Part shown: in pieces, positions 46,601 to 54,424 of the stretch
Numbering within the stretch: position 1 is the first letter of the stretch
Layout of the letters: every line of letters begins with the position of its first letter
The notes under the pieces: model-generated
The model's input: the letters and a program-made list of their open reading frames with translations, nothing else
Database searches by the model: none
Told to the model about the DNA's origin: nothing
Translations under genes and position numbers: made by a program
DNA from: a virus
Reading direction: 5' to 3' (one strand)
Length of the DNA: 64,000 nt
Virus record (IMG/VR): IMGVR_UViG_3300027842_000015
Span: 1 to 64,000 of that record

Positions 46601-49600
46601 AAATCTTTGCGCCGTGCGCAACCATTCTTGTGCGGCGGTTCGTTTAACGGGAAGGGGTGAAAGTGGGTCTTTACCAAGATTTTCTTGCTTGGCGAATTCC
46701 AGCGCATCAGATAGACGGCGCTTGAACAAATCTTGGTCTACCTGGGTAGTCGGGACTTTGTTACTAGTTGGTTTGAATTTATCAAACGCCGCTTGTGCAG
46801 CCTGAGCAGCGAATTGCTTCTGTCGTGCAACTTTAGTGCTTTCAGCAGCAACGGTCACTTCGCCTAGATTAGCCTGCTGTTGCAGGCTTTCACGTCTAGT
46901 TTGTGCGGCACCTTCCTCCGGATTTTCCTTCTTTTCTATTTTATCCATTATGCGAGTTACACGTTTCATCTCTTCTGGGGATACCGCACCATGTTCCTCA
47001 ATCTTGGCACTCAAATCTTGAAGGATTTTACGTGCCTGCGGTTCAATAGCAGGGTTCTTCTCCACTGCATCGGCAACATCGCCAAGATCGCGTGCGCGCA
47101 ACTTTGCCGCGGTATCAGCGACTGCACCTTCCACGATCCCCGTTTCAGGGTGGGTAGGGATTTCGGTACCAATGGGTTGCTTTGTTACCGTCCCGGTAGT
47201 TTCTGGTTTAGAACCAAATCCCCGCTCATATGCGGCCACCATATCCGGATTGGTGAATTGGCGATATTCTCTACCTGCTTCTTTATCAGCAACACCTACC
47301 TGATAAGCAGCTTGGGTATCCCTGTTAGTTTCCGGAAAACTTCGCACATTTTCAGGGGTAGGTGGAACCCCATTAAGTTCTTCTTCAGTAGGCTCACCAC
47401 CACGACGGGCCTCAAGTTCCGGCAATGGTTTCCTTGTTGCACCCGCAGATGAGAAATTAATACGTTCACCTCCTGGCTCTGGCGGTGGAACAGTTTCTCC
47501 ATTATCGTTAGCTGCTTCCCCTTCAAACGGAACGCGCATACTCTTCTGCATGCGCTTATCAGCAGCCTTTAATCCACGTGGAGGTGTATTCCGCCCAGGA
47601 CCGTTATCCTGCACAGGCTTTTCTTGCGCCCTAAGACGTAACGCTTCATCAGCAGTAATATTACGTCCTGCTGATGTTCCGAAGCCACCTTTATCAGTTG
47701 GATTGATATTTCCCTTATAAAGAACTTTTTCACCAGTTAAGGCTTGCTGTAACTCTTGACTTATGTTTCCAGTAGTCGGGTCCAGGGTTTCCGCAGTTGG
47801 ATGGTCACCCGCTCCACTCGACGTAGGATGCACGTTGCTATCGGTCGTGGTGCGGTAGTCGCGCTCACTCCCTGCCGGATAGCTTTGCGGGTTACCGATA
47901 TTCGTGTCTTTACGCGGAGGCGCCATCTCATGAGAAGTGCTAAGCGTTGACATAGGGTCATACCCAGCATGTCCAGGAGTAGCAGCGCTCTTATCCGCCG
48001 TAATACCTTCATCAGTCTTCGTGGGAATATCATTTTCGGCACTGGGGGCAGTATTATCTGGTGGCCGAGTTCCAGGGCGTGTGACTTCCCAGTCTTCCCT
48101 AGGCATCTCATAGATTGGTCGAATATTTTCCTGAGGCGTTCCAGGACGTGGTGCAGCAGCTTGTGCGACCACTTGATCAGTTCCGCCAGGAGTTGCTTCA
48201 CCTTCTGGCGACACAGTGTAATCTGGTGGGGCTGGGAGAGCCTTCATAGGCTCACCACCTTTTGCCATGTCCGGGCGGCCAGCCCGAATACCTACTTTCG
48301 CAGCAAGACGCGAGCCCAGTTGTCCCAGTGGTTCACCCACACGGTTGAGACTTGGGAAGGCTGCACCTGCTGCCGCAGCCATAGCGATATCGGCTGGATC
48401 GAGTTCACCAGTATGAAGGTACTCGCTACCTGCTTCGATAGCCGCTTGACCGCCAGCCATGGCAGCACGCTGAACACCAGTAATCGCGGCACCGCCTGGG
48501 CTCATACCCACAAGGCTACCAGCGATATCCGCCGCAGTGGCGAGGTTAGGATGTTCAGCTTGGAACGCCGCAGCTTGTTCAGGATCAGGGGTGATCCCGA
48601 GTTTATCCATGAACCAGTCTTGGATTTTACGTAGACTTACGTTGGATGCGATGCCACCTACGGCTGCACCTGCAAGAGTACCAATAGGACCACCAACCAT
48701 AGTACCAAGTTCAGCACCGCCAATCATACCTGGAATAGACCCTAACCCTGGCAACACTGCTTGTGCGCCTCGTTTTAGGGCTTCGCCGGCTACGCTATAT
48801 TCAGGACGTTGAACTTCTTGATTTACCGGTGTAAATCCTTGCGCAATAGCATCTTCTTGAGAAACTTCTTGGTTTACAGGTGTAAACCCTTGCGCAATAG
48901 CATCATCTTCGGAAATACCTTCATCATCCCCCTCAATCTCACCGCCTTCAGCGTATTTCTTTATATCAGGAGCAGTGTCACCTTCGCGAGTGAGTTTATT
49001 TTGTTCCTTAGTAGGGAACGGACCTTTATAAAGATTACGAGGTGGGTGCGGATTTTTCTCTTTTTGAGTGATAGATGCCAGTTTATGCATCTGTTCTTGA
49101 TATCCGTTCCAATCAATCCCATCAGCTTCAACCGCAGCACGTTCAGCCTTAAGAGCAAGTCGATGCGCGGGTTCGTATTTCATACCCGCATCCATATGCT
49201 TGCGTTCTTCGCTCTCGTGAACCGCAAGATATTTAGCTGGGTCAAAGGATTTACCTTTGACTATCATCTGCTTGGGAACGCGCTTATCTATATAGAGGCA
49301 CTTGTGATTTTCGCTTTCTCCTGCAAGGTAAGGATCATCGTTGGTTCGGTTGACACGCAAGGTACCCAAAGGCCGGGTGCGCCGACCTTTCTCCACCCAC
49401 GACCGAAACTTGTGTGCAGGCATGGTAGTAACCGCCCCCACGCGGTCCTTTCCACGGCCATCGCTAAATCCTCTGTGGTAATGGTCAAGGGCGTGTTGAC
49501 GGGACTGGAACCCGATAAGTGCTTTGTGCTCGTCGAATTTTCCAGTATCTGCGTCCACTTGGTCAACCACGTGAACGTTTGGGTTTCCTGGGTGTGGTCC

Positions 49601-49912
49601 AAGGTACGTATCAACATGATCTCCATCTGCGCCTTTGGTACCACGGATATAACCATAGTGCGCGGGCATTGTCACGCTCCATGGCTTACCGTCTTTACCC
49701 TTGCCTGAACGCTTCGCCCCCTTCGGTGTCTCAATAGAAAGGTCCATCCCGTGCACTCGCACGTGACCCTTACGGTAATTCCCTGCTTCTTTTTGGGCTT
49801 CTGTAGGTGCAACCGCTCCACCGGTTGCGAACGATCTCACTGCACCGGCAGAATTAAGCAGTGCCGACGTGGGACCATCACTCAGGGCGGCTAATCTTGT
49901 TTGATCGCTCAT
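43619..49912 (-). CDS. Giant polyvalent internal virion protein
   Basis: A 2,097-residue protein. Residues of about 45-175 resemble the phage inorganic-pyrophosphatase-like domain of polyvalent proteins (VTMPAHYGYIRGTKGADGDH, then HVDTYLGP). Residues 230-260 contain an HESEE motif (H232, E233) and an AHRLALKAER helix, like a minimal metallopeptidase segment. A Gly/Ala-rich hydrophobic region (about 385-480) could enter membranes. The rest is mostly helical with several disordered linkers. FATGGAV (28-34), YAEGGEI (about 323) and MAKGGEP carry the AxGG motif. Such proteins are packaged and ejected with DNA. Domain borders are approximate; activity is not shown. Confidence 0.75.
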   Translation of the reverse strand: MSDQTRLAALSDGPTSALLNSAGAVRSFATGGAVAPTEAQKEAGNYRKGHVRVHGMDLSIETPKGAKRSGKGKDGKPWSVTMPAHYGYIRGTKGADGDHVDTYLGPHPGNPNVHVVDQVDADTGKFDEHKALIGFQSRQHALDHYHRGFSDGRGKDRVGAVTTMPAHKFRSWVEKGRRTRPLGTLRVNRTNDDPYLAGESENHKCLYIDKRVPKQMIVKGKSFDPAKYLAVHESEERKHMDAGMKYEPAHRLALKAERAAVEADGIDWNGYQEQMHKLASITQKEKNPHPPRNLYKGPFPTKEQNKLTREGDTAPDIKKYAEGGEIEGDDEGISEDDAIAQGFTPVNQEVSQEDAIAQGFTPVNQEVQRPEYSVAGEALKRGAQAVLPGLGSIPGMIGGAELGTMVGGPIGTLAGAAVGGIASNVSLRKIQDWFMDKLGITPDPEQAAAFQAEHPNLATAADIAGSLVGMSPGGAAITGVQRAAMAGGQAAIEAGSEYLHTGELDPADIAMAAAAGAAFPSLNRVGEPLGQLGSRLAAKVGIRAGRPDMAKGGEPMKALPAPPDYTVSPEGEATPGGTDQVVAQAAAPRPGTPQENIRPIYEMPREDWEVTRPGTRPPDNTAPSAENDIPTKTDEGITADKSAATPGHAGYDPMSTLSTSHEMAPPRKDTNIGNPQSYPAGSERDYRTTTDSNVHPTSSGAGDHPTAETLDPTTGNISQELQQALTGEKVLYKGNINPTDKGGFGTSAGRNITADEALRLRAQEKPVQDNGPGRNTPPRGLKAADKRMQKSMRVPFEGEAANDNGETVPPPEPGGERINFSSAGATRKPLPELEARRGGEPTEEELNGVPPTPENVRSFPETNRDTQAAYQVGVADKEAGREYRQFTNPDMVAAYERGFGSKPETTGTVTKQPIGTEIPTHPETGIVEGAVADTAAKLRARDLGDVADAVEKNPAIEPQARKILQDLSAKIEEHGAVSPEEMKRVTRIMDKIEKKENPEEGAAQTRRESLQQQANLGEVTVAAESTKVARQKQFAAQAAQAAFDKFKPTSNKVPTTQVDQDLFKRRLSDALEFAKQENLGKDPLSPLPVKRTAAQEWLRTAQRFVNAKHITPKMISEFMSMETDARLGAKGAELRGANENQNLNQRIGEEAITAGENETASRGGVANTVEDEMVDRLDEHARLADNMKDLDHEHWLDENTATVKPPDSETSAAPTKNAANAHDEVGYHNVWEQEAADKAYKAAWQRFGRETLKNADPAKIATPEMIKNFFNDEKASLDYEKIKGALLARAKPINDWVVRNIMPEMFSQRAQYAEPFFAKRQVQNARLNEQFRDALDGEWYAFNNMSPYDQISFMTRYEQGKPQDAPWKDAVASRFKGMLDNAYNSEQIWGSQAEYVENYMSHIFENEADYNAYKENMFKRYGPTWFQKQRDFQTINDALTAGYKLKFTNPAEVVTRRLMASADMQLKMQLLHELNSMGLAYPIGDKSPNVTGTWQQIGAPNRENWTLAPDVQALWKNGVDAKGLWADERAVGSIFRGWMNLKNIWTPIKMSLSAFHPLHIAAGVLQADNFARGWTEGGFAGGLREMGKNIGDPLFAFGKVGGTFHPEFIGKQVREALNTPWEAKTPWQEETTRWADEGGFKGTMSHEEVISAQRDFAKAWNENDWTKWIPAAGRVAVEKAMGPIFSDWIPNLKMASYYRSAAAYMQAHPEAINDPDMRRLALRTIAKQVDNRYGEMFYGGLFWNRYAKDASIGSFLSLGWNLGFAREFGGAGISAVRGAAAPYVGPRNMAGRVVADASSKAAYVSSYAAITMGMAGIMSYALSGQLPTTPMDYVFPRAGGQNPDGSPRRLSTMFYTREPIQALAHMQERGSVAGGLGQMLWNKMVFEPVVEAYNNRDFFGYQLYDPQANWFKQWGQLAGRVLGDAFNPISMSSMERAQQTGGGARDKVLAASGFGPAPGYVSKDALQNRISHLYYQGPGAGEKPYENRARDQERRSALADLTTARKQGDTETEKNAQQRLIKAGVNPVTIARETRGSLDTYQFSRLDPTVQRELVGQMSDSQFFKYAMGNSPVRGKSRLALTQEWQRLHPGKPLPGR
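46313..46327. repeat. 15-bp palindrome, TTACCG-N3-CGGTAT
   Basis: One mismatch. Inside the giant polyvalent gene. Confidence 0.7.
47185..47199. repeat. 15-bp palindrome, TTACCG-N3-CGGTAG
   Basis: One mismatch. Inside the giant polyvalent gene. Confidence 0.7.
48813..48914 (-). repeat. 51-bp tandem duplication in the polyvalent gene
   Basis: Two 51-base units (48813-48863 and 48864-48914) encode DAIAQGFTPVNQEV twice in a row, with a few synonymous changes. The unit resembles short linear repeats in other phage ejection proteins. Confidence 0.75.
49774..49788. repeat. Weak variant of the palindrome
   Basis: TGACCC-N3-CGGTAA, two mismatches, both in the left half. Inside the giant polyvalent gene near its 5' end. 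Confidence 0.3.
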
Positions 49913-51762
49913 TGAATTGGCTTGAGGTTTTTATCGTAGTATTTTCCATCTTTTTGATAGACTGCACCAGGAGGTGCAACTTGCGCCGCACCTTGCCCAC
50001 CTTTGACTTGAGGCCCCTGCGTTGGTGCCTGTTGAGGTTGATAGGGGGCGAGTAAGTCTTTAAGGCTTGATCCCATACGTTTAAGTTGGGCATCTGCTTG
50101 ATCCTCTGTCGTGGTACCGTTTACCAGTCCCCTTAGAACTATATCTTTTTGACGTGCTTGTCTCAAATCCTCTGCATTTGCGTTGGACGAAAGTATTTTG
50201 TCGTTAGCCGCTTTAGCTTGAGCTTTAGTACGCTCATTGTAATTGTTTCCACGAACATCGGTTTCATAGCGTTTAGTTTCACCGCGCATACCTTCTACTT
50301 CTTTACGACTTTCGGCGTTTGTTTCGGCAACATTCTGACGGGAACCACCAATAATTCCAGCGTATTGGGCACGATTTATGCCCTGTTGCTTAGCAACTGC
50401 CAATTCCTGTGCATACTTTTCCTTTGTAGCAACTTGTCCTGCAAGAAATTGCATTCGTTGTCCACTTTGAGAAATCCAAGGAAACATTTGATGTGCTAAA
50501 TTGAACATAGCTTGGTTTATACCAAGCGCTTTTAGATTGTCTGGGACCACCCCATTAGGCCCTGGTGCCACACCTTGCGAAGAAGGATCAGCCCATTGGT
50601 CGTGGTTTTCGTTAGACAACTTAGCTAGTACAGATGCGGGGTCATTAATAAGTCCATATGCAAAACCGGAACCACCCCGTGCTAGTTCCCTAAATTGGGG
50701 TCCTGTAAGATTAAAATGCACAACATCTTTATCATTGGGATTTGTTATCGTGGCGGTAACCCCACCTTCTTGGCCAATCCCAAATTGGAGGTTTTCCTCT
50801 GTGGGGAGATATCGAACGGCCTTATTCATTCCATCTACAGCAGCGCGCAGGTTGTTACCATCATATGCCGCAGTAACCCACGATCTTGCACTATCCCAGG
50901 CTGCAATGCGGTTTTGTAGGTAGCTAAGTCCTGGTTCTGGACCACCTCTTTGAAATGCTAATTCTAGTCCTTTTTTAGCTTCGTTAGCTTCTGATCCATC
51001 TTGATTGACACTTGTAGAAATAGCTTCCGCAGTGGGGTGATCCATTACTTGGCCATGATATTGCCCCGCTGGATCGCCGTTATATTTTTGCGCAGCATAA
51101 TCAATTAATTCCTGTGATAACCTTTTTGCTACGTTCCCATACCCCCCAGGAAGGGCGTTTGCAATTCCACCGACAAGATTACCTGCCGCTTTAGTCATGT
51201 TTCCGGGAGAAAATGGACTTTCCTGGCTTGGACCTTGATCGACTGGTCCTTGGCCACTTGTATCCTCTTGCGCGTTTTCTTGGCGAGCAGCAGCAATCTT
51301 TCCTTCTTGGGATTGCTTAAATGCGCCACCAAGACCGGACTTGTTAAGTGCTTCCTCGCGAGTATTTAGAGCTTGTTCATTAGGCGTAAACGGTCCTTGC
51401 TGTTCACCACTTGCACCGGTTTGACCACCACTCATCATGGTATTGGGCGTCTCATCAGTATTTTCGCTTTCAGACATACGTGGGAGAGCACCGGTAGTAT
51501 CATCCACCGTGCCACCATCCTCAAACCCACGACCGATTGCGTTATACCCTGCTTGATCTGCCATACTACCCTCTGGTACTTGCGGATTGTATCCTATAGC
51601 ATTTTTGAACCTGTCACTTATATTCTGTACGGCATCGCCAATACTAAGTGCTCCTTCATGACGAAACAAAGGCGCCACATACTGTGTCAAATCCGTTGGA
51701 TCAGAAATTGCATCCTCTCTATGGAGAACTTTTTCAGGCTGTTCGTCTTCATTGAGTTTCAT
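49909..51762 (-). CDS. Internal virion protein (putative)
   Basis: A 617-residue protein. It has a disordered N-terminal third that includes GFEDGGTVDD, a globular middle (residues about 230-400), and a long charged helical region (SRKEVEGMRGETKRYETDVR, then NANAEDLRQARQKDIVLRGL) before a Pro/Gln-rich tail. ATGA links it to the giant polyvalent gene. It probably belongs to the set of internal proteins ejected with DNA. No named family was recognised. Confidence 0.65.
   Translation of the reverse strand: MKLNEDEQPEKVLHREDAISDPTDLTQYVAPLFRHEGALSIGDAVQNISDRFKNAIGYNPQVPEGSMADQAGYNAIGRGFEDGGTVDDTTGALPRMSESENTDETPNTMMSGGQTGASGEQQGPFTPNEQALNTREEALNKSGLGGAFKQSQEGKIAAARQENAQEDTSGQGPVDQGPSQESPFSPGNMTKAAGNLVGGIANALPGGYGNVAKRLSQELIDYAAQKYNGDPAGQYHGQVMDHPTAEAISTSVNQDGSEANEAKKGLELAFQRGGPEPGLSYLQNRIAAWDSARSWVTAAYDGNNLRAAVDGMNKAVRYLPTEENLQFGIGQEGGVTATITNPNDKDVVHFNLTGPQFRELARGGSGFAYGLINDPASVLAKLSNENHDQWADPSSQGVAPGPNGVVPDNLKALGINQAMFNLAHQMFPWISQSGQRMQFLAGQVATKEKYAQELAVAKQQGINRAQYAGIIGGSRQNVAETNAESRKEVEGMRGETKRYETDVRGNNYNERTKAQAKAANDKILSSNANAEDLRQARQKDIVLRGLVNGTTTEDQADAQLKRMGSSLKDLLAPYQPQQAPTQGPQVKGGQGAAQVAPPGAVYQKDGKYYDKNLKPIQ
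50745..50759. repeat. 15-bp palindrome, TTATCG-N3-CGGTAA
   Basis: One mismatch. Inside the 617-residue internal protein gene. Confidence 0.7.
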
Positions 51763-51763
51763 T

Positions 51764-53149
51764 TTACCTACTCATGGGTATGGCGCCCCCACGGGCTTTC
51801 CGATTGATATCGTCAAAGAACTTACGTCCCTTCATTGCAACGGCAGCACGTGTCATTACATGCTCGCCGGCATTGAGGCGCACAGGTTCGCCTGTCTGTT
51901 GTACTTTAGCCCGCACATCATCCACTTTGCGTCCACGGGTAGGACTTTTAGACACCGGAATAGCACCACCTTCAGCATATCCACTATCGTTATATGCTGG
52001 CTGTGAGAAATCGGGGGATGAACTACCGCTGCTATCGTTGGAAAAATTTCCAGGGTCTTGGTAAGATTGATCGGCTGGAAGCGCACCTTGATCGAACCCA
52101 GGTGTCGGCATATAGGTATCGCCAGCATTAGGATCAACTGGCGATCCACCATACTGGTTTGCATCATATGGAGCAGACTGCGTATCCGCCCCGGGGTTCC
52201 CTTGATCATATCCAGTTGGGTCTATATTAGCCGAAGGTGGATAACCACCGCCACCTCCACCACCGGGATAACCCCCGCCACCGCCACCACCCCCGCCACC
52301 GCCCCTGCTACTACCACCACCCCCTGAATTTGGAGACGTAGCAGGCCATGGCGGTTCATTAGACAGCCCGCTTCGGCCCCCACCGCCACCACTACTTCCG
52401 CCGCCACCTCCAAGATTAGGCATAGGTGGAAACGATTGTGCTTGGTGTAATTGCTGGGCAATACCACCCAATTGGGTGGGTGACCCCATCATGTTTACGC
52501 CTTCTTGGGCGTTAGCCAATTTGGCATTCTCACCAGCGGTAGCCGCCCCCTGCGCAGCGTTGTAGGCCGCAGTAGCTTGGCTTGGCATAACGGAACCCAA
52601 CTGTAGAGCCTCGGACCGAAGGCCCCTACCCGTAGCTTCGGTCGCCTGTTCCGCCTGAAAACCTGCACCGGCTTGCGCCGCAGCGGCTTGGGTTCGTTCA
52701 GCAGCGTCCAATGCCGCGTAACGGCCTGACGATGGATCAATGCCAAACGACTGTAAATCTGCAAGAGCGGCGTTGCGCGCACCATTGAACTGTTGGGCAA
52801 CCCCGCTTTCAGCGGCGCCCATAGCTTGCTGAATACGCGCTTGAGAGGAGTAATTGTTCGCATCGGTCACCAGTTGCTGATATTCAGGCGCAAAAAGCGT
52901 CTGGTACTGAGACATTAACTGATTTCCAGCCCCTGTCAAGTTACTATACAAATTCATCAGGTTACCGACAACCTGATCGGTAAGCTGGCTATTTTGAGCA
53001 AATTGCTGCTGCCCCCATGCATACTGCTGCTGCATAAGCTGCTCAGCATACAAGGAAACTGAAGTTAATCCGGATGTAGTGCTACCAGGAGGTACCCCCG
53101 GTCCACGCCCAACGTTTGGATCGTATACCGTTGAAAAATTGAAAGCCAT
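51764..53149 (-). CDS. Internal virion protein with poly-Gly linkers
   Basis: A 461-residue protein. Residues 30-210 are Gln/Ala-rich helices (YAEQLMQQQYAWGQQQFAQN, then ANNYSSQARIQQAMGAAESG) like those of podovirus internal core proteins. Residues of about 235-310 are nearly pure Gly/Ser. The C-terminal region has SGYAEGGAIPV and RKARGGAIPMSR, again with the AxGG motif, before a short end. It is likely assembled inside the capsid with its two downstream neighbours and ejected at infection. Confidence 0.7.
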   Translation of the reverse strand: MAFNFSTVYDPNVGRGPGVPPGSTTSGLTSVSLYAEQLMQQQYAWGQQQFAQNSQLTDQVVGNLMNLYSNLTGAGNQLMSQYQTLFAPEYQQLVTDANNYSSQARIQQAMGAAESGVAQQFNGARNAALADLQSFGIDPSSGRYAALDAAERTQAAAAQAGAGFQAEQATEATGRGLRSEALQLGSVMPSQATAAYNAAQGAATAGENAKLANAQEGVNMMGSPTQLGGIAQQLHQAQSFPPMPNLGGGGGSSGGGGGRSGLSNEPPWPATSPNSGGGGSSRGGGGGGGGGGGYPGGGGGGGYPPSANIDPTGYDQGNPGADTQSAPYDANQYGGSPVDPNAGDTYMPTPGFDQGALPADQSYQDPGNFSNDSSGSSSPDFSQPAYNDSGYAEGGAIPVSKSPTRGRKVDDVRAKVQQTGEPVRLNAGEHVMTRAAVAMKGRKFFDDINRKARGGAIPMSR

Positions 53150-53179
53150 TGGTTTACCTTTTGCGCCGAGAGTACAACC

Positions 53180-53193
53180 CTATTGATCAATAG
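53180..53193. repeat. 14-bp perfect palindrome
   Basis: CTATTGATCAATAG lies in the 64-base gap between the internal core protein and the next gene. It differs from the repeated 15-bp palindrome. It could be an operator or mere chance. Confidence 0.35.
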
Positions 53194-53213
53194 ACTGAAA
53201 GGGTAAACTTTCT

Positions 53214-53711
53214 CTATTTCCAAACATAGTCTTGAACGGTACAACCAGGAGGTGTGTTACCTATATTTGCAGCGGCTGTGGTTGCCGTAAGCTTGTCTAA
53301 ATAAAGTCCTCCAGCATATTTAATTTGTCCCGGGCCACTAGGGTCAGTCTCTGTCCAAGTCATAATTAATGACATTGGTAGAAGCGCTCCGAATGGAGTT
53401 CCAATTCGACTAAAGTATCCTGGCGGGCTATTGGTGTGTCCCGTAACAAGCGGCGTAAGAACTGGAGGGGGTAACAAACCTCCTAAACCGAAATCCAAAC
53501 ATGGAGAGCCATACGGAAAATTAAACGTATGAGAGGACCCGGGAGGTTGAAATTGTACAGTCCCTAACGCATCATTACCTAACAACACAACATACACTAT
53601 AGGAGGATATCCAGGCGGTATCTTGTTATTAGGAAAATGTATAGCGGTTATTTTACTAAATGGTCCAAGTGTACTTGGAGTAATACTTACAGTCACAACT
53701 TCCACTCCCAA
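53214..53711 (-). CDS. Tail or virion protein, unknown family
   Basis: A 165-residue beta-rich protein with Pro/Gly loops (GSSHTFNFPYGSPCLDFGLG) and a conserved-looking cis-Pro-rich core. It overlaps the previous gene by 19 bases. The KITAIHFPNNKIPPG and YFSRIGTPFGALLPM segments have a beta-sandwich feel. Its position between the hub and internal proteins suggests a tail accessory. No function is assigned. Confidence 0.6.
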   Translation of the reverse strand: MGVEVVTVSITPSTLGPFSKITAIHFPNNKIPPGYPPIVYVVLLGNDALGTVQFQPPGSSHTFNFPYGSPCLDFGLGGLLPPPVLTPLVTGHTNSPPGYFSRIGTPFGALLPMSLIMTWTETDPSGPGQIKYAGGLYLDKLTATTAAANIGNTPPGCTVQDYVWK

Positions 53712-54118
53712 AGTTCACCTGTAACATTATCTTTCATTACAAGACCGGTAATCTGTTGGTATGTTAAGCTAGCCCCACTATTACTGTCTTTAACTGTTAC
53801 CGATGACTTGGTACGAGACTGTTCTGTAAATCGTCCAGTTTGTCCTTTTGGTTGTGTCTTTTTGTCCTGAGGATTAGGTGTATTACTCGGCTGTTGTTTT
53901 GGCGATTGAAATACTGGACGACCTCCTCCTTGGTTTTCATTGTTAGGAGACGGAACTTGCCCCGCAAGCCGGCGCGTGACCTCTACTAATGCGTTCATAG
54001 TAGACGCCATACCTTCAGGCGTCCCATCATATGTAGGGATAGCCGGCAGTTGAGGCGCGGCGGGCTGGTCAGTGCTCTGCCCCTGATCGCCTGTCAAGAA
54101 TATGCTTGGTTGGGTCAT
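53693..54118 (-). CDS. Hypothetical virion protein
   Basis: A 141-residue protein. The first 95 residues are Pro/Gln-rich and disordered with one short helix ([20 protein letters not shown]). The last 45 residues form a compact beta segment ending in ELWEWKL. It shares ATGA with the collagen-like gene. Function unknown; a fibre-linking role is possible. Confidence 0.6.
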   Translation of the reverse strand: MTQPSIFLTGDQGQSTDQPAAPQLPAIPTYDGTPEGMASTMNALVEVTRRLAGQVPSPNNENQGGGRPVFQSPKQQPSNTPNPQDKKTQPKGQTGRFTEQSRTKSSVTVKDSNSGASLTYQQITGLVMKDNVTGELWEWKL

Positions 54119-54417
54119 GGTCCAGTTGGTCCTGTGGCTCCAGTTGGACCAGTAGGTCCAGTCGTTCCAGATGGCCCAGTAACGCCTACTTTACCTGCTG
54201 CCCCAGTAGGTCCGGTTGGTCCGGTTGGTCCGGTTGGTCCGATGTAACCCATTGTTCCTGTATCCCCTGTAGGTCCTGTCTGTCCTATAGCTCCCATCGG
54301 TCCAACGAAACCGGTAGGACCGGTAATTCCCATAGCACCACTCAAAACAACTATCATATCAAAAAGTTGCTGGTTTACTCCACCTGGATAAAATTGATCG
54401 AGAACTGGCCATGGCAT
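54115..54417 (-). CDS. Short collagen-like protein
   Basis: A 100-residue protein: about 30 N-terminal residues ([20 protein letters not shown]) and then a collagen-like GPT/GAT tract to the end. There is no C-terminal globular domain, unlike the other collagen-like genes. The N-terminal part could anchor it to the tail hub encoded just upstream. A fibre-stalk role is inferred. Confidence 0.75.
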   Translation of the reverse strand: MPWPVLDQFYPGGVNQQLFDMIVVLSGAMGITGPTGFVGPMGAIGQTGPTGDTGTMGYIGPTGPTGPTGPTGAAGKVGVTGPSGTTGPTGPTGATGPTGP

Positions 54418-54424
54418 GGCTCAC

